Numbered from the stretch's first letter, positions 47,383 through 57,160 are shown. The stretch: 64,000 bases of DNA from Balaenoptera acutorostrata (GCF_949987535.1 NC_080081.1:34512428-34576427), one strand, 5' to 3'. A program made the numbers and translations. Notes: generated by a model not told the origin, from the letters alone.

Positions 47383-47600
47383 TAGGCAGTAGGTCTCAAA
47401 CCTGGCTGCACCTTAGAAAATCCTGGGCTGCACCTTAGAAAATCCTGGGCTGCTTTTAAAAATACTGAAGCCTAGACGCCACCCCACAACCAACTACATA
47501 GGAATCTCAAGGGGTGAGTGAAGCCAGGCCATTGGAGCTTTTAAAGCCTTCCAAGGTGATTATAGATCTTAATGTGCTTCCAGGTTTGAAAGTTGCTAGA
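47383..47600 (+). repeat. MER5-type hAT element with internal duplication
   Basis: 'ggtctcaaacctggctgcaccttagaaaatcctggg', 'gcttttaaaaatactgaagcctagacgccaccccac', 'taggaatctcaaggggtgag' and 'gcttttaaagccttccaaggtgattatagatcttaatgtgc', 'gtttgaaagttgctag' follow a MER5-class element from TIR to TIR. A perfect 22-bp tandem duplication lies near its 5' end. Confidence 0.8.
47404..47453 (+). repeat. Perfect 22-bp tandem duplication
   Basis: GGCTGCACCTTAGAAAATCC plus TG occurs at 47404-47425 and again at 47426-47447 without mismatch, and GGCTGC starts a third at 47448-47453. Confidence 0.97.
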
Positions 47601-47639
47601 CTAGAGCTGAGAGCAGAAAGAGAAAGAGTAGAGAAGAGA

Positions 47640-47663
47640 GGGGATGGGGAGGGGTGAGAAGGG
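47640..47663 (+). other. G-quadruplex motif
   Basis: G4-AT-G4-A-G4-TGAGAA-G3, meeting the G3+N1-7 rule, in a purine-rich tract between a MER5-type element and a MIR. Confidence 0.65.
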
Positions 47664-47687
47664 AATTTGGAGGAGAGAGTAGGATAG

Positions 47688-47915
47688 TGGTTATGAACAG
47701 GGACTTGAGAGTTAGTCGGAACCTGTTTTAGACCCTGACCCTGTCACTCTCTAATCCTGTGATTTTAGGTAAGTTAGTTATCCCTGGGAACATTACTTAT
47801 AAAAGCAGGGGTCTTAAAACCCACTTCCTAGGGTTGATAGGAAGAGTAAATAAGATAGCATATGACAGCATTTCAACAGTGCCAGGCACGTACGATGACA
47901 AATATTATTATTACT
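47688..47915 (+). repeat. MIR SINE, near full length
   Basis: 'gtggttatgaacagggacttgagagttag', 'cctgtcactctctaatcctgtgattttaggtaagttag', 'agggttgataggaagagtaaataagatagcatatg' and 'agtgccaggcacgtacgatgac...aaatattattattactg' follow MIR from start to end. Confidence 0.85.
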
Positions 47916-48169
47916 GTTTAAAGATGGGCTGGAGTGATAGGGGAGAGATGATAGAGGCTCTCATTTACTGAGTTTGGATTATATCCTCAAAGTTTGAGGA
48001 AATATTACACATGAGGAAGATTTTTAAGACAGCGCTATTACACAGCCAAATTTGTGTGGTATAAGTAAAACCCTAGCAGCCAAGTAGGGAACAAATTGGA
48101 AAGTGTAGTACAAATGGAGGCAAGAAGGCTAGTTAGGAGACTTTTTTAAACAAACCATGTAGAAAATAA

Positions 48170-48625
48170 ATACGGTCTTTAGTGAGGCAGTGACTACAGG
48201 AATGGAAATGGATGTGACAGTTCCTTAAGGGGTAGAAATAGTGGAATTCAGTCACAGATTAGATGCTTGTTGGTAGGACAGGATGGAAGGAACAGGTGAA
48301 GTCAAAAGTTAATGTCTTATAAATGCCTGGTTTGTAGGACTTGATGGATGGTGCAGCAGGAAGGGAATACAAAAGGAGGAACAGAATTGGGAAAAGACGA
48401 CAAATTCATGGAGATGTTATATTTGTGACAACTATGGAATAGCCAAGGGGTGGTATCCAGAGTTAGTTGAATGTGTTGATATCAATGGGGGACCACTTAT
48501 TACCTCACTTGAAATTTGGAATTTGGAATAAATGGAAACTCCTGGATATGATGTTTTAGAGAGAGAGGGAAGACCTAAGAATGAAACTCTGAGTAGTATT
48601 TACTTTTAAGGAAAAGCAGGAGAGG
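48170..48625 (-). repeat. L2 LINE internal region, antisense
   Basis: The text 'ggtgaagtcaaaagttaatgtc', 'ctggtttgtaggacttgatggatggtgcagc', 'aattcatggagatgttat' and 'gaagacctaagaatgaaactctgag' resembles the antisense L2 region ('ggagtcaaggatgactccaaggtttctggcttgagcaactgggtggatgg'). It is ancient and the limits are approximate. Confidence 0.5.
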
Positions 48626-48851
48626 ATTCAATGTAAAAAGGAGGCATGGTAAAAGATGTAGAAAGACAATCAATTACAGTGTTGTTGCAAAAATTAAAAA
48701 AGAAAAACCAATATATTTCATGATGTAAATGGTTGTCAAGATGCCTAAGAAATCAGTCTACTGAGAATTCTCCTAGTGGAGATGGAATAGTCAGATATTT
48801 ACATCATTGGCATATCTTTAAACCCTAAAAAGAAGAGAGCTTTCATGTGTT

Positions 48852-48965
48852 AAGCATATATTTATTGAACACCTATTATATGCACAGCACTAGATCAGGC
48901 AATTATTAGATACCTGGAGAGAAACGGATCAAACTGATACCCTGGTGAACCACATCCCAAGGAAA
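48852..48965 (-). repeat. L2 LINE terminus, antisense
   Basis: 'catatatttattgaacacctattatatgcacagcactagatcagg' and 'aacggatcaaactgataccctgg' match the reversed L2 end. Confidence 0.7.
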
Positions 48966-49152
48966 ACAACATTTTCAGACTTCATCACTGCCTTCACTCA
49001 TATTTAGTTGAAACTTTTGGGGGCTTGTTAATATTTTCTTTTTTATGCTTCTATCGAACATTTTATTTAAGTTATGTTTACAGTTTTATACAATTAAGTG
49101 TATTGTAATTCTTTTGAGTAGGATGTGTGCATATGTGATAGTTTTTTGGTCT

Positions 49153-49300
49153 TTATAATTAATATAACATAATATAATAAAGGCATTGACTATTGTGGTG
49201 AGAGTAAAATTAGTTAAAAATTAAGTGCACACATAAAGGCAACTAAGTATTGATATTATTTATAGTGGTAATGATATTCTTACTTAAATCCTGCATTTTT
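49153..49300 (+). repeat. MIR-like segment resembling 52133-52280
   Basis: The segment from 'tataattaatataa' to 'attcttacttaaat' aligns over about 145 bp with 52133-52280 at roughly 70% by eye, including text beyond the usual MIR end. It is either two old MIR copies or an old local duplication. Confidence 0.45.
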
Positions 49301-49321
49301 TTAATGTCCTAAATGCTGGTA

Positions 49322-49485
49322 CAGTCTGCCCTCCGCATCCAGATGCAGAACCCATGGACATGGAACCCGTGGTATAGGAGGACCAACTGTACTACTCCAC
49401 TTTATGTAAGGGACTTGAGCATTTGCAGATTTTGGTATCTGCAGGGTCCTGGAACAAATCCCCAGTGGATACCAAAAGGCGACTG
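49322..49485 (+). mobile_element. Tigger-type (MER2-like) DNA transposon
   Basis: A 164-bp non-autonomous element with inverted ends: CAGTCTGCCCTCCGCATCC at the left, and the reverse of CAGTCGCCTTTTGGTATCC at the right. It is flanked on both sides by the TA target dinucleotide (49320-49321 and 49486-49487). Internal text 'aagggacttgagcatttgcagattttggtatctgcagggtcctggaac' is diagnostic of this Tigger/MER2-like group. Confidence 0.88.
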
Positions 49486-50034
49486 TATTTGCTCTACAGC
49501 CACTCATCTTTATATCCTGGTGCCTAAATGTTTGCTAAATGAATGGATGAGTGAATAAAAAATATTGTGATGAGGCAAGGAAGGGCATTTTTGCTCCTGA
49601 ATGTTATGAAAAGGTTAATTTGTGTTTTAAATCCAACAATTGTATTCAATTCAAAAAACATGTAATTATTTTGACTAGTATTTTCTGTTGAGCATGAGCC
49701 TTTATAAATGATATTCCAGTCACTTTTATTTTGATGATCAGTTATAGGCTTTATTATTTCTAAATGTAATCTTCTGTGCAAAGACACATAGAGGATGGAA
49801 TGTAGAATCTCCAATTAAGATTGGGATAACTTTGATTAGAGGTCAGCATAATATTAAGCACTTAAATATTCCAACCAAACAAACAAAAACAACCAAACAG
49901 GCTGAAACACAGCTTGACCACTCAGATTTTATATTTTAAAACAGTATCATAGGGTTTTAGCATTTATGAACAAAAAGAGGTTTTGGAAATAACTGTCATA
50001 TTTTATAAACCAGAATGACAGGCTGCAGGGCCAG

Positions 50035-50235
50035 CTGTCGAGAGCACAGACTTTGGAACCCAGCTGCCTGGATTTCAAACTAGACTTTGACACTTACCAA
50101 CCATATGAGTCTGGATTTATTAGCTAATTGTTCTGTGCCTCAGTTTTATAATCTGGAAAATGGGCACAATAACATTGTATTTAATAAAGCAGTCCTAATG
50201 ATTAAATGAGTTAGTGTATGTATGATGTTTCAAAC
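50035..50235 (+). repeat. MIR SINE
   Basis: 'gagagcacagactttggaacccagctgcctggatttcaaa', 'gacacttaccaaccatatgag', 'ctgtgcctcagttttataatctggaaaatgggcacaataac' and 'gattaaatgagttagtgtatg' follow MIR closely, with the best-preserved core of the window. Confidence 0.92.
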
Positions 50236-50489
50236 AAACTCAATTAAATAAGATTCTATATACGTGTTAATGTCTATGATGAAGATTTTGACACTGGGCT
50301 CAGAGACTGTGAAGTCAAAGCAACATATATGGGAGATGATCCCCAAAACAAGCAGTCTTTAAAGTTGTCTTTCCTTATCTGTGTTGTGAGCAGTTTTATA
50401 TACCAGTGATAAGCCATTTGTGCTTGTTTGCAGTTTTATATGAACTGCAGTGATTAAGGAAAAATTATATTGTTAATGTGGTTCAATAA

Positions 50490-50563
50490 AGCCAAACTTA
50501 AAATTTTAATTTTGAAAATATACCTCTTCCTAAGGTGCACATTCCTAAATCATTTTCTATCAC
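50490..50563 (+). repeat. L2 LINE, left part of interrupted copy
   Basis: 'cctaaatcattttctatcac' directly before the L1 insertion fits the L2 'actctctatccc' region, and the continuation on the far side of the L1 (51764 onwards) carries on into 'catagcacttaccca', as expected for one L2 split by the L1. Confidence 0.5.
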
Positions 50564-51763
50564 AACATTTTTTTAATTATGTAAGTTTCAAGTGTACAGC
50601 ATAATAGTTAAAAACCATGTATACACTATGGAGTAATCACCACCGTAAGTCTAGTTACCATCCATCACCAGACAGCTGAACCCTTTACCCATTTCACTCC
50701 CCTCCACCCCCCTTCCCCTCTGGTAACCACTAATCTGTTCTCTGTATCTATGAGTTTATTTTTCTTAAATTTTGTTTTTGTTTGTTTTAGATTCAAAATA
50801 CGAGTAAAATCATGTGGTATCTGTCTTTCTCTGTCTGACTTATCTTACACAGCATAATACCCTCAAGGTCCATCCATGTTGTTGTAAGTGGCAGGATTTC
50901 GTTCTTTTTTATGGCTGAGTAGTATTCCATTGTAAATATACACCACATCTGCTTTATTCATTCATCTGTTGATGGACATTTAGGTTGTTTCCATATCTTG
51001 GCTATTTTAAATAATGAGGTAATGAACATAGGGGGAATATATCTTTTCAAATTAGTGTTTTCATGTTTTTCAGATAAATACTCAGAAACAGAAGAGCTGG
51101 GTCATATGGTAGTTCTAGTCTTACTTTTTTGAGGAATCTCCATACTGTTTCCTATAGTGGCTGCACCAATTGACATTCCCACCAGCATATACGAGGGTTC
51201 TCTTTTCTCCATATCTTCTCCAGCATTTGTTATTTCTTGACTTTTTCGATAATAGCCATTTTGACAGGTGTTAGGTGGTATCTCATTGTGGTTTTGATTT
51301 GTATTTTCCTGATAATTGGTGAGGTTGAACATCTTTTTATGTGCCTGTTGGCCATGTGTATGTTTTCTTTGGAAAAATGTCTATTCAGATCTTCTGCCTA
51401 TTTTTTAATTGGGTTGTTTGTTTTTTTGTTGTTGAGTTGTATGAATTCTTTTAGTATTTTGGATGTTAACCCCTTACCAGATATATGATTTACAAATATC
51501 TTCTCCCTTTCAGTAGGTTGCCTTTTTGTTTTGACAGTGGTTTCCTTCCTTGTGCAGAAGCTTTTTAGTTTGATGTAGTCCCATTTGTTTATTTTTGCTT
51601 TTGTTTCCCTTGCCTTCAGAGTCAAATTGACAAAAACATTGCTGAGACCAACGTCGTTAAGGTTTCGGCCTGTGTTTTCTTCTAGGAATTTTATGGTTTG
51701 AGGTCTTATGTTCAAGTCTTTAATACATTTTGAATTGATTTTTGTGTGGTGTGTGATGGTCAC
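50564..51763 (-). mobile_element. 5'-truncated LINE-1, minus orientation
   Basis: A 1.2-kb L1 of an older eutherian type (L1MA/L1MB-like 3' UTR: reverse of 'gtacacttgaaacttacataatt'). It carries the end of ORF2 and the 3' UTR and is cut off inside ORF2 at 51763. Imperfect target-site duplications ATCATTTTCTATCAC (50549-50563) and ATCATTTCTGTCAC (51764-51777) flank it. It is inserted in an L2. Confidence 0.9.
50790..51763 (-). pseudogene. LINE-1 ORF2 C-terminal remnant
   Basis: The minus strand encodes the C-terminal part of L1 ORF2, the endonuclease/reverse-transcriptase polyprotein of LINE-1. The first 121 codons (51763 down to 51398) are open and end in KKTNNPIKK, followed by a TAG where the family has tryptophan (TGG), so G-to-A explains the stop. 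After it the same frame continues with [10 protein letters not shown], then further stops and frame shifts, and conserved pieces such as YHLTPV, YYSAIKKNE (about 50899-50935) and WMDLE (about 50870-50886). The reverse-transcriptase catalytic core is absent because of 5' truncation. It is non-functional. Confidence 0.92.
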
Positions 51764-51970
51764 ATCATTTCTGTCACTTCATTTCAATTGCTTCATAGCA
51801 CTTACCCATATCTGATACTTTCTTGCTCACTAGTTTTTGTTCAGTTGTTCAGCTGTAGTGTAAATCCAGCATGGCAGGACCTTTACTTGTCTTTTCACAC
51901 CTGAACACAGAGAGCTCAGAAAGGTGCCTAGGACACAGTAGGCCCTCAATAAAATGTGTTGGGTGAAATA
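51764..51970 (+). repeat. L2 LINE 3' end, right part of interrupted copy
   Basis: 'gcttcatagcacttacccatatctgata', then 'cacagagagctcagaaaggtgcctaggacacagtaggccctcaataaaatgtgttgggtgaa' is the standard L2 3' end. Confidence 0.85.
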
Positions 51971-52094
51971 AGGTGTTGCCATAACCTAATCCAATGACAT
52001 GGGGGGAGTAAGTTTGATCTGAACTCTACTGAACTGATAGTGCATTTGTAGGCAATATTTGATTAAAGTACCAGCCCCCCCACCCCCTTGTACC

Positions 52095-52280
52095 AGTTGT
52101 TTTACCTCACTGAGTCTCATTTTTCTGGTCTGTATAATTAATATAGTTAATATAATAATAGAGGCCTTTAAGGTTGTAGTGAGGATAAAACAAGTTAATA
52201 ATTAATGCACTTCACAGCCACTTAATTATCACCATTATTATCAATAGTAGTAGCAACATTCTTACTTAAAATCATATTTT
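52095..52280 (+). repeat. MIR SINE, core and 3' part
   Basis: 'ccagttgttttacctcactgagtctcatttttctggtctgtataatt' followed by 'aaggttgtagtgaggataaaacaagttaat' matches MIR. The C-rich text at 52076-52087 immediately precedes it. Confidence 0.75.
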
Positions 52281-52464
52281 AGATAATTTATTAATATACG
52301 CAATAGCTATTAAATCATCTATGCTTTAGATATTTTTATTAATGAAGTTAACCAAACAGTGTTGAAAATGTTACATATGGCTTGATTATTTTTCTTGATA
52401 ATATTCTAATGATCCCCTACTCTTGATTTTATTATAAAAATTATAAATACCATACTGTAGTTTA

Positions 52465-52625
52465 GGTCCTGGCTTCTCAGTATATGGCTCTGGAACCCAC
52501 GGCATCAGCATTACCTGTGACTTTATTAAGAATGAGGAATCCCAGATCCCACTTCCTATCTATTGAATCAGCATCTGCACTTTAGTAATCCCCCCCGTGT
52601 GGTTTGTATGCATATTAATGTTGGG
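52465..52625 (+). repeat. MER5A-type hAT element
   Basis: 'ggcatcagcattacctgtgactttattaagaatgaggaatcccagatcccacttcctatctattgaatcagcatctgcactttagtaatcc' follows the MER5A order ('gcatcacctgggag cttgttagaaatgcagaatctcaggccccaccccagacctactgaatcagaa'). Confidence 0.85.
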
Positions 52626-52629
52626 GAGG

Positions 52630-53735
52630 CATTACTTTTAGGTGATATTTTTAAAGGAGGATAAGTATTTCAGAAATCAGAGGAAAGGAAAAAAGATCAT
52701 GCAAATATTTCCCACTAAGCCAAGACAATTCATGTAACTTCCTGAGAAACAATGATCGTAGGGTAGTTCAACTTAGAGTTTTTCAACTGAGAGTAAAGAG
52801 GGGTTTGTAGACACCATCTGCTAGAGGAGATTTGAGCCTATTGCATAACATGGGGCCCCTTTGAGCAGGCTGTAACAAGTCCAGGCAAAATTGTCCTCTT
52901 ATACAACTTGTACCTTCCTCTGTCCTGTACAGTGAATTATAAAGGTGTGAAAACATAATGAATATTATCAGAATATTTAATAAGAAGGATACAATAATAA
53001 TTTAAGAAAAACAATTCCCCAAGGGACTAAAGATTAGGATTAAAATGAGAGTTAGTGTAGCATAGAGGTAATTCAACATTTGATTAAGGACTTAATCTAC
53101 TTATCTTTATTCAATTCAAGTTTTTTTTTTCAAATTATTAAGATGTGGTGAAATGAGAGTTATTTTTAGATGTTCTTGCCCCAGAGTATAAGAATAGACG
53201 AAACAGGATAAAAGGACATACGATCTGAAGGATTTAAGGTAACACTGATGTAGAGACAAAGGATTACGAACATGATCACATATTCTGTAAGTTTCCTGAA
53301 TTTGAAGTGCCATGTCAGGATTCTCTGATGTTTATGAAAGAAGTTATAGTTGAATGTGCCAAGTGCGTTGTGTATTGATGATTGGACTGTGTGATGAAGA
53401 TGAAGAGATTGGGGTGAAAAGTGAGAGAAATAAAGAAAGAAAAACAGGTAGAATTCTGATAATTGAATTGTATTTGGAAAGCTAAATTGGTCAGCGGCAC
53501 TAAGGGGGGAAAAAAAAACCTTCACAAAACTACATCACGTCTTTGAGTTCATAAATATGCCAGTATCCATTTTTTCATTATTAGTAGACAAGGCTATGTC
53601 CTTTCCTTTGATGACGGTAACGAGTTCTATGACATTGCCACTTTGAGTTCTTGCTTCATTAGATTGGGTGACTGTTTATTTGAAATTGTAATGAAATATT
53701 TACTTTATAGAGCTATAAGGATTAACTGTGATAAT
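52630..53735. other. Unique stretch, nothing identified
   Basis: No recognised gene or repeat. The 119-codon minus-strand frame (53166-53525) is low-complexity-like (Phe/Ser/His) and unconvincing. Confidence 0.45.
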
Positions 53736-54195
53736 TGAGTGAGGCTGATCTGGAGCTTTCAGTGTAATCGGCCCCCCTTGTTTGAATACAGAGCGCAGTG
53801 AGAATGAAGGAGCAAGTGAGTGTGTTTCTGCCTGTCACTTTCTTTCTACATGTTGCTTTTTCTTCTGGAGATAAGTGGCCCTAATGCTGAACAAATACTG
53901 GAAATCAGAAGCCACTGAGAATCATTCGCCTCTCGCTTTCCCATGGCAGCATGATAGACGCTCAATCAAAGAACCCCCTCCTCTCCGTAAAGCAACAATT
54001 TTGTCACCACGAGCAAATCCAATTGAAAAGTCCCTTGGCCTGAGAGGAGAACTCCAGTTGTCAGAATCAGCAAACAGAATGAAAAGAACTAAGAGGAGTA
54101 AATTGGCACCTGGGGCCGCCGTGGTAGCCTGTGATAGGCTGTGGCATTGTGTTGGGTAGACATTCAGCCATTTTCAGATATAATGGGAGAAATTA

Positions 54196-54234
54196 ATGCA
54201 AATGAGTCAATGGAATGAAATGCATTTTAATGCA
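54196..54234. promoter_or_regulatory. Octamer/AP-1 overlap and POU-like palindrome
   Basis: ATGCAAAT (54196-54203) overlaps TGAGTCA (54203-54209) by one base. TGCATTTTAATGCA (54221-54234) follows 11 bases later. All three words are exact as seen in the sequence. Binding is inferred. Confidence 0.45.
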
Positions 54235-54407
54235 GATTTGAGGGACTATCCCAAACTGCTTGATAACAAGTCTCTTTAAGAAAAGGCTTACATTGTGAGG
54301 ACTCATTTTTTCCCCATTTCTTCTCACTAGTGCCTCATAAGGGCCCTTTGTTCTCTAAGTAAACTCTTTCTAAACTATTGACATTGCTCATTTATGTGAA
54401 TTTCAGA

Positions 54408-54424
54408 TTTTTTTTTTTTTTTTT
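54408..54424. repeat. T17 homopolymer
   Basis: Seventeen uninterrupted T within the enhancer-like block, without any SINE attached. Confidence 0.9.
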
Positions 54425-54831
54425 CCTGACAAAGTAGCCTTGGGTGATCTGGGAAAACGTTAATTGCGAGAGGACAAGGAAACGGGCTGAAACAAGAAAT
54501 GCAATCATTAAGTGTAATGTTGCAGTTGTCTATGCCTCATTATAACATGCATACAAGGCAATAAAATGCATGTTTCACAAACAAATCTTTTGACAACTAT
54601 AGTTCAAGAGCTTCCAGCTGTCCTGCTTTTTTACATCTATTTCTCTTGGTTTAGTAATCATTATTGAAGCTTAACTTTGGATTCCCAGAATAGTCCTTCA
54701 TATTATGCAAGAACTGGGGAGATTTTTAGAGAGTAAAAAGTTTGTTTTAAAAATTTAAAAATATTTGTTTCCCAGAGTTAACCAGAATTTCTCACTAATG
54801 TTTTGTTTTGAAAATGACACTTAATAGTGGC

Positions 54832-54846
54832 GGGAGGGTGGGAGGG
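54832..54846 (+). other. Compact G-quadruplex motif
   Basis: GGGAGGGTGGGAGGG: four G3 runs with three single-base loops (A, T, A). This is the shortest and most stable class of parallel G-quadruplex, in a strongly AT-rich setting. Confidence 0.85.
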
Positions 54847-54849
54847 ATC

Positions 54850-55580
54850 AAGTCAATGCCAACAAACAAACAGACACTCCTTTCACAAACCAATATTTAA
54901 AATATTTAGCTCCTTTAGTCTTTCTTTCCACGAAGAAAAAGCACTTGTTGAAAAATAAGGCTTCATCTTCCACATTTAGGTTCGTTATGGTTTCTCTGGA
55001 CTATAAATGCCATCTCGTAATTTTTTTAAGGGACAAAAATAGTTAATCAGATGAGAAGGTCATCAAGTGTAAGTACAGCTTGAAACTGGTGAACTGTCAG
55101 ACTCACGAGTAAAGCAGCCAGAATGGGGGTTAAAAAAAAAAAAAAGGTAACAGATTCAGCATTGTCCAAAAGTTCCAGACCAGTGATTAATGTGTAAGAT
55201 AATGGACTTGGGAAATGAGTAAACACTCCCCATGCTCCCTGCTTTGTGCTTGAACGACTTGATGACAAGGGCAGAGCAAGGTGAGAATTTAAACAGGACC
55301 ACAGGAAAAAAAAAAAGACAAAGGCTAGCAACAACACACGCGAGGGAGGGGAGTTTGTTGGTTTGCAGTATGGAAGGTACATAATAACTTTCTTCAAAGC
55401 AGGCGTTAACTGTGTAATAATTTCAACTTCAACATGGGTACAGAATTACTTGTAGAAATGATATGCTACTCAGTCATTTTTTAATACAGCAGATATTTAT
55501 ACTTACCTGTTTTCATTTATTTGTTCCCTTCAACAGCCCCATTAAGAATTGAGTTACATATTCCATGCTCAGGAAGAGAG
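54850..55580. other. AT-rich unique stretch
   Basis: No recognised gene or repeat. The minus-strand 116-codon frame (55047-55397) has poly-Phe stretches from A-runs on the plus strand (55133-55145, 55305-55316) and is not convincing. Confidence 0.45.
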
Positions 55581-55593
55581 GATACTGCATTTT

Positions 55594-55840
55594 GGTTTTG
55601 TTTGTTTGTTTTTGTTTTTTTAATTTTATTGGAGTATAGTTGATTTACCGTGTTGTGTTAATTTCTGCTGTACAGCAAAGTGATTCAGTTATACATACGT
55701 ATATTCTTTTCCATATTCTTTTCCATTATGGTTTACCACAGGATATTGAATATAGTTCCCTGTGCTATACAGTAGGACCTTGTTGTTTATCCATCCTATA
55801 TGTAATAGTTTGCATCTGCTAATCCCAAACTCCTAATGAA
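55594..55840 (-). mobile_element. LINE-1 3'-end insertion with TSD, minus orientation
   Basis: Antisense cetartiodactyl L1 3' UTR: 'ttggagtatagttgatttaccgtgttgtgttaatttctgctgtacagcaaagtgattcagttatac', 'ccattatggtttaccacaggatattgaatatagttccctgtgctatacagtaggacc' and 'gctaatcccaaactcctaat'. A perfect 13-bp target-site duplication GATACTGCATTTT flanks it (55581-55593 and 55841-55853). It contains a 12-bp tandem duplication, ATATTCTTTTCC, at 55701-55724. Confidence 0.95.
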
Positions 55841-55859
55841 GATACTGCATTTTCATTAA

Positions 55860-56160
55860 GTGGTGCATTCCAAAGTATTTCAGGCTATTACTTAAAGAAT
55901 TGTCTAGACACATTTGGGGTTATTTTTCTACAGAAAGATTTCAGGACCTAAATGCACGTCTGTGTGGTGCACCGCATTTCTTAGAAGTCTATCACTGGAA
56001 CTAGAAACATAGATTAGTTTATACTTGTGTTTCTATGTATTTTGTTCGTTAAATCCTTTATTCAGGATTTGAGATTGCATCTTCCTAAATCTGCTTTATT
56101 TATTAAACCTTGAAAAGCCTGATGATAAAGAAGTTCTGTTGTGATGATCGACAACCGACT
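55860..56160. other. Unique stretch, nothing identified
   Basis: No gene or repeat recognised. Confidence 0.45.
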
Positions 56161-56164
56161 TGCT

Positions 56165-56330
56165 GCTTTCAAAGCACTTTAAAAAAATCATTTTGGTTTC
56201 TCAACAGTAGACCTGTGAGACTGGTATTATTACACCCATTTCAGTGACTAGGAAAAAAATCAGAGAGTAAATGATTTGCTCAGGCTAGACAGCGAGGGCT
56301 CTACAGAGCCAGGACTTGGCCACCGATCCA
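56165..56330 (-). repeat. MIR SINE, antisense
   Basis: 'aagcactttaaaaaaatcattttgg', 'agacctgtgagactggtattattacacccatttcagtgactagg', 'gagagtaaatgatttgctcaggctagacagcgagggctctacagagccaggacttgg' match reversed MIR. Confidence 0.85.
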
Positions 56331-56334
56331 TGTT

Positions 56335-57025
56335 ATTTTACGAAAGCCCCAAAGAAAATGCTTGTAAAAATCAAATAATATACTTTTATTGCTCCTGCTT
56401 TAGTGCTTTTGGCATTTGGGGCATTAAAATAGCTTTTCTTAATTTTGCTTTTGATCCTGAGACTTGAATTACTATGTATTGATTTAAGTGATATTTTAAC
56501 ATTTAATTGAATGCATGTTTATTATGAGTTACTGAGGCATAATATTAATTATTCAAGCTAAATAAACTATTTTTGCTTTATGTCAATAATGAGCCCTTTC
56601 AAAAATCTTCAAACGTGTGATACATTTTTACTGGAACTTTTAATACCTATTTCTCATGTTTTATGCATTGAATTTTATTAACAAGTAATCAGATAGTGGC
56701 AGTATATGAGTTTTTGGTTACACATATATTATGTGGGCCGTTTTTTCTCCTGATCCTTCAAATTCACTATTGTCATTCTCACAAGCAAAACGCAGCCATG
56801 CAAGCATGTCCCCAATTTGGCATTTCTATGATATTTCTATTTGGTCCTTCTTAGTTTAAAGCAAACTTTTTAAATGTGTTCTGAAAAGTTATGATTATTT
56901 CTTTTAGAAAATCAATCATGAATTTCAGATCTTTCTATTAAATATACTGTGCTTCTGAAGTTCTTTATTTATATTTTTACCCTAAAGCTTATTGCTTTGT
57001 ATTATAGTTATCTCTTTTTATATCA
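56335..57025. other. AT-rich unique stretch
   Basis: No gene or repeat recognised. Confidence 0.45.
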
Positions 57026-57029
57026 GTCT

Positions 57030-57160
57030 TCCTTGTTAGACTGTGAGTTTATCCAGTTAGAAGGATCATTTTCTCTATCTTGATCTGTGTTTCTTTGATT
57101 CCTAATACAGTGTCTAGGACATACTTGGCATTCAACATAGTATTTTTTACTAAACTAAAA
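57030..57160 (+). repeat. L2 LINE 3' end
   Basis: 'ttagactgtgagtttatccagttagaaggatcattttc', 'tgatctgtgtttctttgattcctaatacagtgtctaggacatacttggcattcaacatag' follow the L2 3' terminus. Confidence 0.8.

Larger units (their letters stand above)
53740..54660. promoter_or_regulatory. Strong candidate enhancer block
   Basis: This repeat-free stretch has higher G+C and CpG than its neighbours (for example 53751-53800, 53921-54010, 54110-54130). It has an octamer ATGCAAAT at 54196-54203 sharing its last T with the AP-1 consensus TGAGTCA at 54203-54209. The palindromic POU-like pair TGCATT-TT-AATGCA is at 54221-54234. A 94-codon open frame (53875-54159) has no protein signature. The combination looks like a conserved developmental enhancer, an inference from motif density without an alignment. 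Confidence 0.4.

Noticed and set aside
53875..54159. 94-codon frame in the enhancer-like block
   Set aside because: No domain, signal or homologous family is recognised, and the block reads better as regulatory DNA.
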